Shown piece by piece: positions 19,301-27,589 of a stretch of 64,000 nucleotides of DNA. How positions within the stretch are numbered: position 1 is the first letter of the stretch; each line of letters begins with the position of its first letter. The notes below the pieces were generated by a model. It did no database searches. It had not been told where the DNA came from and saw only the letters and a list, made by a program, of their open reading frames with translations. Source of the DNA: UBA9715 sp045614225 (GTDB taxonomy: Bacteria > Actinomycetota > Coriobacteriia > Coriobacteriales > Eggerthellaceae); the NCBI GenBank assembly GCA_045614225.1, contig JAZLCO010000115.1, positions 1-64,000 on the forward strand. Direction: 5' to 3'. The position numbers and the translations under genes are program-made.

Positions 19301-19583
19301 CGCTGCATCGGGCGTTCCATGCAGGAAAGTCAACAAAGTCAGCGAAGACCATCCGAACATTGCCGATTTGATTGCAGACGGAGAGATTCAGCTGATCATC
19401 AACACTCCGTTCGGACACGGGCCGCGCGGAGATGGATATGAGTTGCGCCTTGCCGCTGTGCGCTATGGCGTGACGTATGCCACAACCATTGCTGCTGCAC
19501 AGGCTTTTGCAGCAGCCATGGAAGTTGCTCGCGACGAAGGACTTGGGATTGTGGCACTTCAAGATTTGCCCCAATGGGCATGA
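16344..19583 (+). CDS. carB: Carbamoyl phosphate synthase large subunit
   Basis: Synthesises carbamoyl phosphate from bicarbonate, ammonia and two ATP. 1079 residues from ATG 16344. Two homologous ATP-grasp halves are visible: the first begins ILVVGSGPIIIGQACEFDYS, the second ILGAGPNRIGQGIEFDYC. The C-terminal allosteric domain (about 930 on) includes STGGTAKTL. The inter-half linker around residues 548-559 (NESDHRNATY) is several residues longer than in E. coli, and its DNA matches half of palindrome A, so a repeat seems to have been fixed in frame at a tolerant site. Translationally close to carA. Confidence 0.98.
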   Translation: MPKRTDIRTILVVGSGPIIIGQACEFDYSGAQACKVLREEGYRIVLVNSNPATIMTDPGLADRTYVEPITAEFVEKIIAKEKPDALLPTLGGQTALNVAVELAESGVLERYGVEMIGCSLSAIQRGENRRLFNECMDELGIGTARSGYAYSVDDALALVDSIGLPVVLRPSFTLGGAGGGIAHDADELARIVSQGIELSPIGEVLVEESIEGWKEFEMEVVRDRAGNGIVVCSIENLDPMGVHTGDSITVAPAQTLSDVEYQRMRTASLAVLEKVGVETGGSNVQFAVNPADGRMVIIEMNPRVSRSSALASKATGFPIAKVAARLAVGYTLPEIENDITGTTSACFEPSIDYCVVKAPRFAFEKFQDSDDTLSTRMKAVGEVMAIGRTFEEALGKALRSLENGRAGLGVDGHVRASESKEGYAALLERPTCDRIVYIGCALRCGWTPAEVHEATGIDRFFLDRMADVVAVQEALRGARIDDMDEEAFRVAKRHGLSDVQIAFLTNSTEIIVRTRRKALGVLPVFKTVDTCAAEFDSSTAYLYKTYENESDHRNATYSAQSTKPKALILGAGPNRIGQGIEFDYCCVHASYALRDAGYETIMVNCNPETVSTDYDTSDKLYFEPLTFEDVMDIVDVERPAGVVATLGGQTPLKLARALEEAGVPLMGTGADAIDLAEDRDRFAEMLDGLGIAYPPAGDAFTLDEAMRVADRIGFPLLVRPSYVLGGRGMAIVYDAQQLRRYMKEASRISPDHPVYLDKFLESAVEVDLDCVCDGDDVYVGGVLEHIEEAGIHSGDSACCIPPFSLSDALIVQLRDIAWRLALSIGVRGLLNIQFAVKDQVIYVIEANPRASRTVPFVSKATGVPLAKVAARVMAGEQLSDMGLPRDDRELGYCAVKEAVMPFGRFPGSDVVLGPEMKSTGEVMGIALTFPAAYAKSQLAVSYDLPSSGGVFISVADRDKRSIAAIARDFARLGFNVVSTGGTAKTLAASGVPCRKVNKVSEDHPNIADLIADGEIQLIINTPFGHGPRGDGYELRLAAVRYGVTYATTIAAAQAFAAAMEVARDEGLGIVALQDLPQWA
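17985..18018. repeat. Half copy of palindrome A inside carB
   Basis: AACGAGTCGGACCACCGTAA and the next 14 bases align with the arm at 21516-21545 with one inserted base and several substitutions. They encode the linker between the two CarB halves. Decayed, so less certain than the intergenic copies. Confidence 0.55.
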
Positions 19584-19639
19584 GTGAAGGGCGGCGACTT
19601 GAAAGCGTGCGCTGCTCGTTTGAGTGAAAGGGATTATTC

Positions 19640-21499
19640 ATGTGCGGAATCGTAGGCTATACGGGATTTGAGCCAGCTGCGCCAGTTTTGCTGGAAGGAC
19701 TCGCGAAGCTGGAATATCGCGGATACGATTCGGCAGGAATAGTGGTCATCGAGGGAGATGAGCTGCAGGTTGTGCGCCGCAGAGGCAAGGTTGCGGAACT
19801 GGCTCATACCGTCCGGCACTTCGATTTGTCGGGAACGTGCGGCATCGGGCACACCCGCTGGGCGACGCACGGTAGGCCATCGGAGGCCAATGCCCACCCA
19901 CACGTATCGTGTGCGGGCGATATCGCTGTCGTGCACAACGGCATCATAGAGAACTTCGCAGATTTGCGCGAAGAGCTGGAAAGCCGAGGTCACATCTTCC
20001 GAAGTGAGACGGACACCGAGGTGATCGCCCATTTGGTGGAAGAAGCATATGCGAGCGTGGTTCGCGGAAAAGCACGCAGCCGCGATGCCAAGGGTTTGGT
20101 CGAAGCCGTTCGCATAGCAAGCATGCGGTTGGTTGGCTCATACGGCCTGGCAGTGGCGAGTTCGCACGAGCCAGGTGTCATAGTCGCCACGCGCAGGGAC
20201 ATGCCCATCATCGTGGGCGTTGCCGATACGGGAGCGTATGTTGCATCCGATGCCATTGCCGTGATCGGCGCCACGCGCGACGTGGTCTATTTGGAGGATG
20301 GCCAGCTCGCACGGCTCACGCCCGACGCCGTCGAGTTCTTCGACGACCGTGGCGTGTCCATTTCGCAGGAGACCACGCATATTTCTTGGGATATGGGCGT
20401 CGCCGAAAAGGGTGGTTACCCCGATTTCATGCTGAAGGAAATCCACGAACAGCCTCGTGTCATCCGCGACACGTTGGCGGGGCGCTTGGTGGCAGGGCGT
20501 TTGGAGATCGACGAGCTCGACATGACATCAGAAGAGCTGAACCTCATCGACCGTGTGTACGTCATCGCATGCGGAACGAGCTACCATGCGGGCCTCATTG
20601 CAAAGGAGATGATAGAAGGCTGGGCACGCATTCCAACCGAAGTCGAAGTTGCGAGTGAATTCCGTTACCGCAATCCCATCATCACGCCGACGACACTCGT
20701 TGTTGCCGTGTCCCAGTCAGGCGAGACGGCTGACACGTTGGCTGCCATACGCGATGCGCGCATCAAAGGCGCTCGCGTGTTCGGCATCACGAACGTGCTG
20801 GGCAGTCCTGTTGCACGCGAATCAGATGGGGTCATCTACACGAAGGCGAACAAGGAAATTGCCGTCGCCTCGACGAAATCGTTCCTTGGCCAGGTGGTGA
20901 GTTTGACGCTTCTAGCTTTGTTGCTTGCTCAAGCGAAAGGCAAGCTGCGTATGAAGCAGATCAGGCTCATTTTCCGTGAACTTGCAGACACAGCCGAGCA
21001 GGTTGAGCGTGTCTTGTCTAACACGTCAGCCATCGAGGATGCCGCAAGTGCCTGCGTTGATGCTAAGAGCGCCTTGTTCGTCGGCCGCGGGATGGGGGCG
21101 GCAATTGCGCGCGAAGGAGCCCTCAAGCTCAAGGAGATCAGCTACTTGCACGCTGAAGCCTATCCAGCTGGCGAGATGAAGCACGGCCCTATCGCACTGA
21201 TTGAAGATGGTTTCCCTGTCATCGCGATTGCAACGCAAAGTCCGGTGTACGACAAGGTGATTTCGAACTTGCAGGAAAGCCGTGCGCGTGGAGCGCTCGT
21301 CATCGCTATTGCGACGGAAGGCGATGAAGCGATACGTGAACATGCCGACCACGTCATCTACATCCCGAAGGTGCGCGACTTGCTGTCTCCCATCACGGCG
21401 AGCGTGCCATTGCAATTGCTTGCTCGCTCGATTGCCGTCATGCGTGGTTGTGATGTCGATCAACCGCGCAATCTGGCGAAGTCAGTAACGGTAGAGTAG
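19640..21499 (+). CDS. glmS: Glutamine-fructose-6-phosphate aminotransferase
   Basis: Makes glucosamine-6-phosphate for the cell wall from fructose-6-phosphate and glutamine. 619 residues from ATG 19640. Cys2 (MCGIVGYTG) is the class II nucleophile. Two SIS sugar-isomerase domains follow, with CGTSYHAGL, SQSGETADT and STKSFLGQ, then the C-terminal end LAKSVTVE. Only 56 bp separate it from carB, too little for a glmS ribozyme. It converges with the murT-gatD gene, and palindrome A lies at the junction. Confidence 0.98.
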   Translation: MCGIVGYTGFEPAAPVLLEGLAKLEYRGYDSAGIVVIEGDELQVVRRRGKVAELAHTVRHFDLSGTCGIGHTRWATHGRPSEANAHPHVSCAGDIAVVHNGIIENFADLREELESRGHIFRSETDTEVIAHLVEEAYASVVRGKARSRDAKGLVEAVRIASMRLVGSYGLAVASSHEPGVIVATRRDMPIIVGVADTGAYVASDAIAVIGATRDVVYLEDGQLARLTPDAVEFFDDRGVSISQETTHISWDMGVAEKGGYPDFMLKEIHEQPRVIRDTLAGRLVAGRLEIDELDMTSEELNLIDRVYVIACGTSYHAGLIAKEMIEGWARIPTEVEVASEFRYRNPIITPTTLVVAVSQSGETADTLAAIRDARIKGARVFGITNVLGSPVARESDGVIYTKANKEIAVASTKSFLGQVVSLTLLALLLAQAKGKLRMKQIRLIFRELADTAEQVERVLSNTSAIEDAASACVDAKSALFVGRGMGAAIAREGALKLKEISYLHAEAYPAGEMKHGPIALIEDGFPVIAIATQSPVYDKVISNLQESRARGALVIAIATEGDEAIREHADHVIYIPKVRDLLSPITASVPLQLLARSIAVMRGCDVDQPRNLAKSVTVE

Positions 21500-21515
21500 G
21501 TTGTTCCACAGCCTG

Positions 21516-21545
21516 ATGAGTCGCATTACCGCAATGGAGCTCATT
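21516..21545. repeat. Half copy of palindrome A at the glmS / murT-gatD junction
   Basis: ATGAGTCGCATTACCGCAAT followed by GGAGCTCATT lies between the convergent genes. Its outer end runs into the last codons of the murT-gatD gene, so the TGA stop of that gene (complement of 21541-21543) lies in repeat sequence. Confidence 0.75.
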
Positions 21546-23721
21546 TCAAGTTGGCGATACCGAGCTTGGCGCACATGAATGCATTTGCTTCTCGTTCAAC
21601 CGAATCATCGAGCGGCATGAGCGGCGTTGACGCAGGATAGCCATTCCTGACCGCGCGCCGTGCAAGGGCCCGATCAAGCAGCCAATCGGCGATTTCGGGG
21701 TTTTTTGCAAGCAGCGGACCGTGAAGATAGGTTCCAACGACGTTTCGATACCGTGCGCCGTCTGCGCCGTCCTCGTCGTTGTTGCCTTTTCCGTTCTTGC
21801 CGATGATGAGGCCGAATGGTTCGCATTCACCTCCGAGGAACGTGCGGCCGGCATGGTTTTCGTAACCGATGACGGGCATGTTTGCCAGCGTGCTGCTCAG
21901 TGCGATGTTGCCGACAATGCGGTTGTGGGAACCGCCTTCGACGCGTTTCGTCGTGATGTCAAGGATGCCGAGGCCTGGGATGCTTTCGTCTCCCGCTAAC
22001 CATTCATGGCCGAGTATTTGGAAGCCACCGCAAATGGAGAGCAGAACCCCATCGTCTTCAACGTAGTTGCGGAGCTCCTCAGCTTGCTCGAGCAAATCAA
22101 GTGAAGCCAGATGCTGTTCGCGGTCAGGTCCTCCGCCGAGGAAAACGATGTCGGCCATGGAATAATCCCCGTACTGCCCATGGCTCACACGGATGATTTC
22201 CACCTCGATGCCCCTTGCCCGTCCGCGCTCGGCGAGTATGACAACGTTTCCGCTATCGCCGTAGAGGTTTAATAGCTCAGGATACATATGGACTATTGTG
22301 AGCTTCTCGGTTGTTTCATATGAGTTGGCCGCAAAATCCGTTTCATTACGGGAATGAGGCTCATCAAGATGAGTCGCGCTCCCGAAATGGAGCTCATTTT
22401 GCAATCGGTCAAACTGGTCTTTCACATCGGGTAGGGCGGTGTAGTTCGCGACGGCGAAGAGGCTTGCTTCGGCTGAGAAACCGTGCGCTTTGACGAGGAA
22501 ATCCTTAGCATCATCGATCAGGCGCGCGTCGATTCCGGCGTATTTGAGACGAACTTGCAAATCGTTGCGCCTGATGCCTCCGGCGAACACCTCCAGGTTT
22601 TCCACGTCGGACAGTTCTTGGAAGTCGACATCCCAAAGCCACGATACGTCATGGCCGTCGGCCTCCCTGTCGTTGATGAAGAAGGCAGCGGCTTTCGGAC
22701 CAGGTTCGTCCTGGATGGTCTTCAGGTTCTGGTTGAAGCCAATGGGATTCTTCGCCAGGTTCAACAACAGCTGATGGCCGGCGATCAGATAATTCTGAAG
22801 CCGTCCGTTTCGATGGTCGAAATGTGCGAGGGCATCGTCGACGAAGGATGGAGACAGCTTGCAACACGAGGCGGCCGTGCAGGTGGCAAGCGCGTTGTAC
22901 AGCATGTACGTTTCCGGGAATGGAACGTTGATGCGTGCTTCTTCCGTGTGGGCGCGCATTGTGAACGACATGCTTGCATGCGACTTAACCACGTTGCACG
23001 CGAGGAAATCGGGCTGGGGGCGTTTGAAGCCGCAAGCCGGGCACTCGTAAGCGCCCAATTGCCCGTATTGCCTCCATTCGTAGATGAGCAACGAATCACA
23101 TCGTTGGCACATGCTTGCATCAGACACGGTGTTTTGCGCCAAGCAGAGGTCTTCTTCAATTCCGAACGCGATGCATTCGTTCTCGACAAGATTGGCTATC
23201 GCCTGGCACAGGGGATCGTCCGCATTGTAGACAAGCGTCGTTTGTGGTGACGCTGTCAGCGCTCGTGCAACTGCTTCCTGGATGTGGTCAATCTCGCCCA
23301 TTCGGTCGAGCTGGTCACGGAACAGGTTCAAAAGGACGACGAAATCGGGTTTGAGTTGGGGAGTGATCCTTGGAAGCCAGAGTTCATCGCTTTCGAAGAT
23401 GCCCCAATCGGCTTGCTGCGCATGGAGCAAGGCAGTGGCAACACCCGAATCCAGATTGGCGCCCGTGCGGTTGCATGCAACGGATTTGCCGGCGTGCTCG
23501 AAGGCGTCGGCAAGCAGGTTTGTCACAGTTGTCTTCCCGTTTGTTCCAACAACTACGATTGTACCTGCACGAATACGCGGAAGCAGGTGGGCCATAAGGT
23601 TCGGGTCGATGGCGAGACCCGCTTTGCCGGGAAAGTTGGATGCTGGTCTATGAAACACCCTTTGAAGCCCCCATGTTGTGGCAGCTCCGAGTGCTTTTGC
23701 GAGCTTAAATCTCAAACCCAT
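21541..23721 (-). CDS. MurT-GatD fusion, lipid II glutamate amidation
   Basis: MurT and GatD normally form a two-protein complex that amidates D-glutamate in lipid II to isoglutamine. Here one 726-residue chain carries both. Residues 1 to about 440 are MurT: VVGTNGKTTVTNLL (ATP loop), SDELWLPR, a four-Cys zinc ribbon (CQRC...CPAC) and the C-terminal MurT domain. Residues about 470-726 are GatD: YPELLNLYGDSGN, nucleophile Cys in LLSICGGFQILG, and His in GTYLHGPLLAKNP. The linker (about 442-462, NELHFGSATHLDEPHSRNET) is translated palindrome A. ATG 23721 has GGAGC upstream; farther-upstream starts add unrelated sequence. Reading through a stop by assembly error should be excluded, but both halves are full length and in one frame. 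Confidence 0.9.
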   Translation of the reverse strand: MGLRFKLAKALGAATTWGLQRVFHRPASNFPGKAGLAIDPNLMAHLLPRIRAGTIVVVGTNGKTTVTNLLADAFEHAGKSVACNRTGANLDSGVATALLHAQQADWGIFESDELWLPRITPQLKPDFVVLLNLFRDQLDRMGEIDHIQEAVARALTASPQTTLVYNADDPLCQAIANLVENECIAFGIEEDLCLAQNTVSDASMCQRCDSLLIYEWRQYGQLGAYECPACGFKRPQPDFLACNVVKSHASMSFTMRAHTEEARINVPFPETYMLYNALATCTAASCCKLSPSFVDDALAHFDHRNGRLQNYLIAGHQLLLNLAKNPIGFNQNLKTIQDEPGPKAAAFFINDREADGHDVSWLWDVDFQELSDVENLEVFAGGIRRNDLQVRLKYAGIDARLIDDAKDFLVKAHGFSAEASLFAVANYTALPDVKDQFDRLQNELHFGSATHLDEPHSRNETDFAANSYETTEKLTIVHMYPELLNLYGDSGNVVILAERGRARGIEVEIIRVSHGQYGDYSMADIVFLGGGPDREQHLASLDLLEQAEELRNYVEDDGVLLSICGGFQILGHEWLAGDESIPGLGILDITTKRVEGGSHNRIVGNIALSSTLANMPVIGYENHAGRTFLGGECEPFGLIIGKNGKGNNDEDGADGARYRNVVGTYLHGPLLAKNPEIADWLLDRALARRAVRNGYPASTPLMPLDDSVEREANAFMCAKLGIANLK
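22341..22398. repeat. Dispersed palindrome A inside the murT-gatD gene
   Basis: TTTCATTACGGGAATGAGGC ... GCTCCCGAAATGGAGCTCATT is a near-complete copy of family A, with arms meeting at CTCATC AA GATGAG. It lies exactly between the MurT and GatD homologous regions and is read as the in-frame linker. Confidence 0.85.
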
Positions 23722-23770
23722 GTTCAAGCTCCGATCAAAGCGCTTGCCCTGCACGGCAGATTCGATCGTC

Positions 23771-24109
23771 CTACACGGCGGATTCACCGTGCTCCCGCGT
23801 GCGGATGCGCACGACTTCTTCAATGGGGCTGATGAAGATTTTCCCGTCTCCCACTTCGCCTGTGCAGGCCGTTTCACAGATGATGTTCACCAGCCTGTCC
23901 ACATCATCGTCGGCGACGATGAGCTCGAACTTCACTTTCGGAATCATGTTCAACAAGACTTCGGTGCCGCGGTAGTATTCCGACCAGCCATGCTGGTTTC
24001 CACAGCCCATCACCTGCGTGATGGTCATGCCTGACACATTAGCCGTGAACAGCGCCTCCTTCAGTGGTTCGAGCTTTTCAGGTCTTGTTATGGCGGAAAC
24101 TCTTTTCAT
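23771..24109 (-). CDS. P-II nitrogen signalling protein, Tyr51 replaced
   Basis: Trimeric sensor of 2-oxoglutarate and ATP/ADP that controls Amt and nitrogen enzymes. 112 residues from ATG 24109, the exact family length. Visible motifs are MKRVSAITRPEKL, the T-loop GWSEYYRGTEVLLN, PKVKFELIV, and the C-terminal TGEVGDGKIFISPIEEVVRI. Tyr46 is present, but position 51, the uridylylated or adenylylated tyrosine of many P-II proteins, is Val. Control by covalent modification at that site is therefore unlikely; direct effector binding should remain. It lies 10 bp after asnB on the same strand, with amt upstream of both. Confidence 0.95.
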   Translation of the reverse strand: MKRVSAITRPEKLEPLKEALFTANVSGMTITQVMGCGNQHGWSEYYRGTEVLLNMIPKVKFELIVADDDVDRLVNIICETACTGEVGDGKIFISPIEEVVRIRTREHGESAV

Positions 24110-24119
24110 GCTTTGCTCC

Positions 24120-26120
24120 TCAGTCCATATTCGAATCTGCAGTTTGTGTTTTCGTGCGGGGGATGGTCGTGCGCGGGACGAGCTTCCTGCTGCTCTCTCC
24201 GAAGAAGACCTCATACCAGCACAGGAAACAATAGACGTTCCAGATGCGCATCATTTTCAGCTTGCTTCGGCCTTCGACGGTGGCGAAGTCGGCCGATCGG
24301 TGGTTGTCGAGCATTTCCACGAGATAGTCGACGTTGAAGAACTCGCGGGCGATTGGCGACGTGAACGCCTCCTTGATGCGCTCGTAGTACAAGTCGGTCT
24401 GAAGCCACACTGTTAACGGAGTGATGAAGGGTTGCTTGGGCATGTTGGCCGTTTTCTTCTGGAAGCCCAGTCTGCTCGCGGCGACACGTAGCGCGTATTT
24501 CGAATGCTCTCCGTCGACGCGGCATGACGTGGGTAGCTGTAGCGCTACGTCCAGCACGCGCTTGTCGAGGAAGGGCACGCGCAATTCGAGCGAATGCGCC
24601 ATCGACATCTTGTCGGCTTTGAGACAGATGTCAAAAGGCATGTACGACATCATGTCGACGTACTGCGTCTGGGTGATGATGTCGACATCCTGCTTCGCGG
24701 CTTGGTTGAAATGCGGTTCGCACCATTTCCAAGGTTTGCAGGGTCCTTCGTAACCGCGAAGCACCTTGGGTACTTCGTCCCACATGTAGTTCATGACGGC
24801 GCGCTGGTAGCTGCGTTCGGGCCCTCCCGCGCCGCGCATTGCGAAATGGCGGCCATGGAACGGAGGCATCCTCTCGGCGATGGCACCCGCGACGGCACGC
24901 AGGGGATATGGTATCAACTTGAAGTACCTCTCGAACTCGAACTGATCGTGATAGATCCAATAACCGCCGAACAGCTCGTCGGCGCCCTCGCCCGATTGCA
25001 CCACTTTCACTTGCTTGCTTGCCAAGCGCGACACGAAAAAGAGCGGGATGGCGCTCGGCGCTCCGAGCGGCTCGTCCATGTGGTATTGCTCGGTAGGCAC
25101 GATGTCGATGAATTCCTCGGCGCTGACCTGTGTTTCCCAATTGGGAAGATTCGCCCATTCGGCGAAGCTGCGCGAATCGGCGAGCTCGTCGAGTTTGATA
25201 TCGAAATCGGGCAATGAGGCGATTTCGGCGAGCTTCTCCTCGCAGCCGATGTCGTATCCAACTGAAAACGTTTTGACGTGATCGGCGTGCTGGCCCATGC
25301 AGTAAGCTGCAAGCGACGAATCGATTCCGCCAGATAGGAAGCTGCCAATCTCGACGTCGGCGATTTCGTGCGCTGTGACCGATTCGTCGAACGTTTCGTT
25401 CACGATGTCGGCCCATTCTTCGAGTGTTTTCGACTCGTCGATTTTGTAGGTGATGCGGAAGAAGCACTCGGTCTTCATTCTTCCGTCCTTGAACACCATG
25501 AAATGTCCGGGGAGCAACTTGTGCACGCCGGCGAACATGGTCTGCGAATCGTTCAAATACTCGAAGCACAGGTATTGTGGGAGTGCTTGGCGATTGATTT
25601 CGGGCGTGAACTTCGGGTGTGCGTAAAACGCTTTGATTTCGGAACCATAGATAAGCCGATCGCCGTCCTGCGTGTAGTAGAGCGGCTTGATACCGAAGAT
25701 ATCGCGTGCGCATACGAGCTGACCTCGCACATCATCCCAGATTGCAATGGCGAACATGCCGCGCAGGCGCTCGAACACGCCCACTCCCCATTCTTCGTAG
25801 CCGTGCACGATGGTCTCGGTATCGCCTTTGGTGGTGAATTCATAGCCCGCCTCGCGCAGCTCTTCGCGCAGTTCCTTGAAGTTATAGATTTCCCCGTTGA
25901 AGGTGACAATTACGTCGCCCTGAGCGTTTTTCATAGGCTGCGGGCTGCCTTCGAGGTCGATGATGGACAGCCGACGGAAGCCCATCGCAATCCGCTCGTT
26001 GACGTAATAGCCATCATCGTCTGGGCCGCGATGTCTGATGCGTTCAGCCATATCGTGCACGATGGCGTAGTTGGTTTCCTTGTCGTAGTCGACTGTCGAA
26101 AACCCCACGAATCCGCACAT
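24120..26120 (-). CDS. asnB: Asparagine synthase, glutamine-hydrolysing
   Basis: Converts aspartate to asparagine using glutamine and ATP. ATG 26120 begins MCGFVGFS, placing the nucleophile Cys2 correctly, and has GGAAGGAGG upstream. 666 residues. The class II glutaminase domain (1 to about 210; RHRGPDDDGYY, FNGEIYNF) precedes the ATP-pyrophosphatase domain with the P-loop SGGIDSS and SGEGADELFGGYW. The tail (VPRTTIPRTKTQTADSNMD) is not conserved. It is the middle gene of the amt-asnB-P-II set. A palindrome A copy lies between it and amt. Confidence 0.96.
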   Translation of the reverse strand: MCGFVGFSTVDYDKETNYAIVHDMAERIRHRGPDDDGYYVNERIAMGFRRLSIIDLEGSPQPMKNAQGDVIVTFNGEIYNFKELREELREAGYEFTTKGDTETIVHGYEEWGVGVFERLRGMFAIAIWDDVRGQLVCARDIFGIKPLYYTQDGDRLIYGSEIKAFYAHPKFTPEINRQALPQYLCFEYLNDSQTMFAGVHKLLPGHFMVFKDGRMKTECFFRITYKIDESKTLEEWADIVNETFDESVTAHEIADVEIGSFLSGGIDSSLAAYCMGQHADHVKTFSVGYDIGCEEKLAEIASLPDFDIKLDELADSRSFAEWANLPNWETQVSAEEFIDIVPTEQYHMDEPLGAPSAIPLFFVSRLASKQVKVVQSGEGADELFGGYWIYHDQFEFERYFKLIPYPLRAVAGAIAERMPPFHGRHFAMRGAGGPERSYQRAVMNYMWDEVPKVLRGYEGPCKPWKWCEPHFNQAAKQDVDIITQTQYVDMMSYMPFDICLKADKMSMAHSLELRVPFLDKRVLDVALQLPTSCRVDGEHSKYALRVAASRLGFQKKTANMPKQPFITPLTVWLQTDLYYERIKEAFTSPIAREFFNVDYLVEMLDNHRSADFATVEGRSKLKMMRIWNVYCFLCWYEVFFGESSRKLVPRTTIPRTKTQTADSNMD

Positions 26121-26144
26121 GTGCGCGCTTCCTCCTTCCTGCAA

Positions 26145-26218
26145 ATGAGTTCCATTGCGGTAGTGCGACTCATTTTGATGTTTGCAAACCGAATCGCACC
26201 GCCGCAATGGGGCTCATC
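26145..26218. repeat. Dispersed palindrome A, copy between amt and asnB
   Basis: GAGTTCCATTGCGGTAGTGC ... CGCACCGCCGCAATGGGGCTC, a long imperfect palindrome filling most of the 110-bp gap between amt (upstream) and asnB (downstream). Confidence 0.85.
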
Positions 26219-26230
26219 CGAACTTCGTTG

Positions 26231-27505
26231 CTAGTCCAATCCCAAATATGCCGGGTAGGCGCTCTCTCCATGGGCGGCCACGTCGAGGCCACGCGCCTCG
26301 TCTGCCTCGCTCACGCGCAGCGTTCCGTCGTAGACGGCTTTCACGACCAAGCCGATGACCAGTCCTCCGACGATGACGAAGGCGAGTGTTACCAGGATGC
26401 CGAGCAGCTGGCTCAAGAGCAGAGACGGATCGCCCGTGTAGAGAAGTCCGCCGAAGTCGGTCCATGACAGTTCAGGAACGCAGAACACGCCAGTGAGGAT
26501 GCCGCCGACGACGCCGCCCACCGAGTGGCAACCGAAGGCGTCGAGTGCATCGTCGTATCCGATCTTGCGCTTTACCATGGATATTGCGAAGAAGCAGCAA
26601 GGTGCGGTGATGAGTCCGATGATGATGGCTGCCCATGGTTCGACGAAGCCGGCAGCTGGCGTCACGCCAACGAGCCCGGCCACGAGACCTGTGCAGGCGC
26701 CGACGAGCGTGGGTTTGCGCACGCGGACGCGTTCGACCAGTATCCATGCGAGCATTCCGGCAGCTGAAGCGGCTACGGTGTTCAGCAGCGCGAGCGCCGC
26801 TGTGCCGTCAGCCGCGAACTGCGAGCCTGCGTTGAAACCAAACCAGCCGAACCAGAGCAGCGCGGCGCCGAGCGCTACGAATGGGATGTTGTGTGGGCGG
26901 TAGCTCACAAGGCCGAATCCTCGGCGGCCGCCGAGCAGCAAGCACAGGACGAGTCCAGTCACGCCTGAGCTGATGTGCACAACATCGCCGCCTGCAAAGT
27001 CCAACGCGCCAATCATATCGCCGATAAGCGACCCTTCGCCGCCCCAGACCATATGCGCGAGGGGTGCATACACGAGAGGAATCCACAGCACGATGAACAG
27101 CGAAATGGCTCCAAATTTCATGCGGCCCGCAACGGCACCCGTGATGATAGCGCACGTGATCATGCAAAACGCCATTTGGAAACAAATGTTGATGATGGCG
27201 GGATACGCATCACCTTCAGGTACGTTCGCCGTTTGAGCAAGCATTTCCTGGGTAGCCGCGAAGCAACCCAATTGGTCGAAGCCGCCGAAGAACGGAATCG
27301 AGCCATCTCCGCCGTAAGCGAACGACCATCCGCAGACAATCCACATCACTCCGACCAGGCCGATAATGCTCATGACCATGATCATGGTGTTGATGACGTT
27401 CTTACGCCGCGAGAGGCCGCCGTAGAAAAAGGCAAGTCCCGGTGTCATAAGCAGCACGAGCATCGTACACACGATCATGAATGCTGTGGAACCAGTGTCG
27501 TACAT
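26231..27505 (-). CDS. amt: Ammonium transporter
   Basis: Inner-membrane ammonium channel, normally gated by P-II. ATG 27505 gives 424 residues with GGAAGG 9 bases upstream; a GTG at 27514 is in frame but abuts that site. About 11 hydrophobic segments can be seen. Family motifs are GLAFFYGGLSRRKN, FGWFGFNAGS and the twin pore histidines in DVVHISSGV and AFGCHSVGG. It leads a minus-strand set with asnB and the P-II gene rather than lying next to the P-II gene. An array of half-sites lies 85-122 bp upstream. Confidence 0.97.
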   Translation of the reverse strand: MYDTGSTAFMIVCTMLVLLMTPGLAFFYGGLSRRKNVINTMIMVMSIIGLVGVMWIVCGWSFAYGGDGSIPFFGGFDQLGCFAATQEMLAQTANVPEGDAYPAIINICFQMAFCMITCAIITGAVAGRMKFGAISLFIVLWIPLVYAPLAHMVWGGEGSLIGDMIGALDFAGGDVVHISSGVTGLVLCLLLGGRRGFGLVSYRPHNIPFVALGAALLWFGWFGFNAGSQFAADGTAALALLNTVAASAAGMLAWILVERVRVRKPTLVGACTGLVAGLVGVTPAAGFVEPWAAIIIGLITAPCCFFAISMVKRKIGYDDALDAFGCHSVGGVVGGILTGVFCVPELSWTDFGGLLYTGDPSLLLSQLLGILVTLAFVIVGGLVIGLVVKAVYDGTLRVSEADEARGLDVAAHGESAYPAYLGLD

Positions 27506-27589
27506 TGCAACCACCTTCCTTCGGTTCCTTGAACGGTTGCTCTGATTTTTCGCTGGGCGTATTGCTGTTACGTTTCGCGAGGGCTTGGT

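Noticed and set aside
19584..19639. glmS ribozyme before glmS
   Set aside because: Only 56 bp lie between carB and glmS, far too short for the ribozyme, and no core motif is present.
8712..26218. Palindrome A copies as ordinary intrinsic terminators
   Set aside because: They lack T-runs, two lie inside genes, and sequence similarity between copies extends beyond what terminators share. A secondary effect on transcription is still possible.
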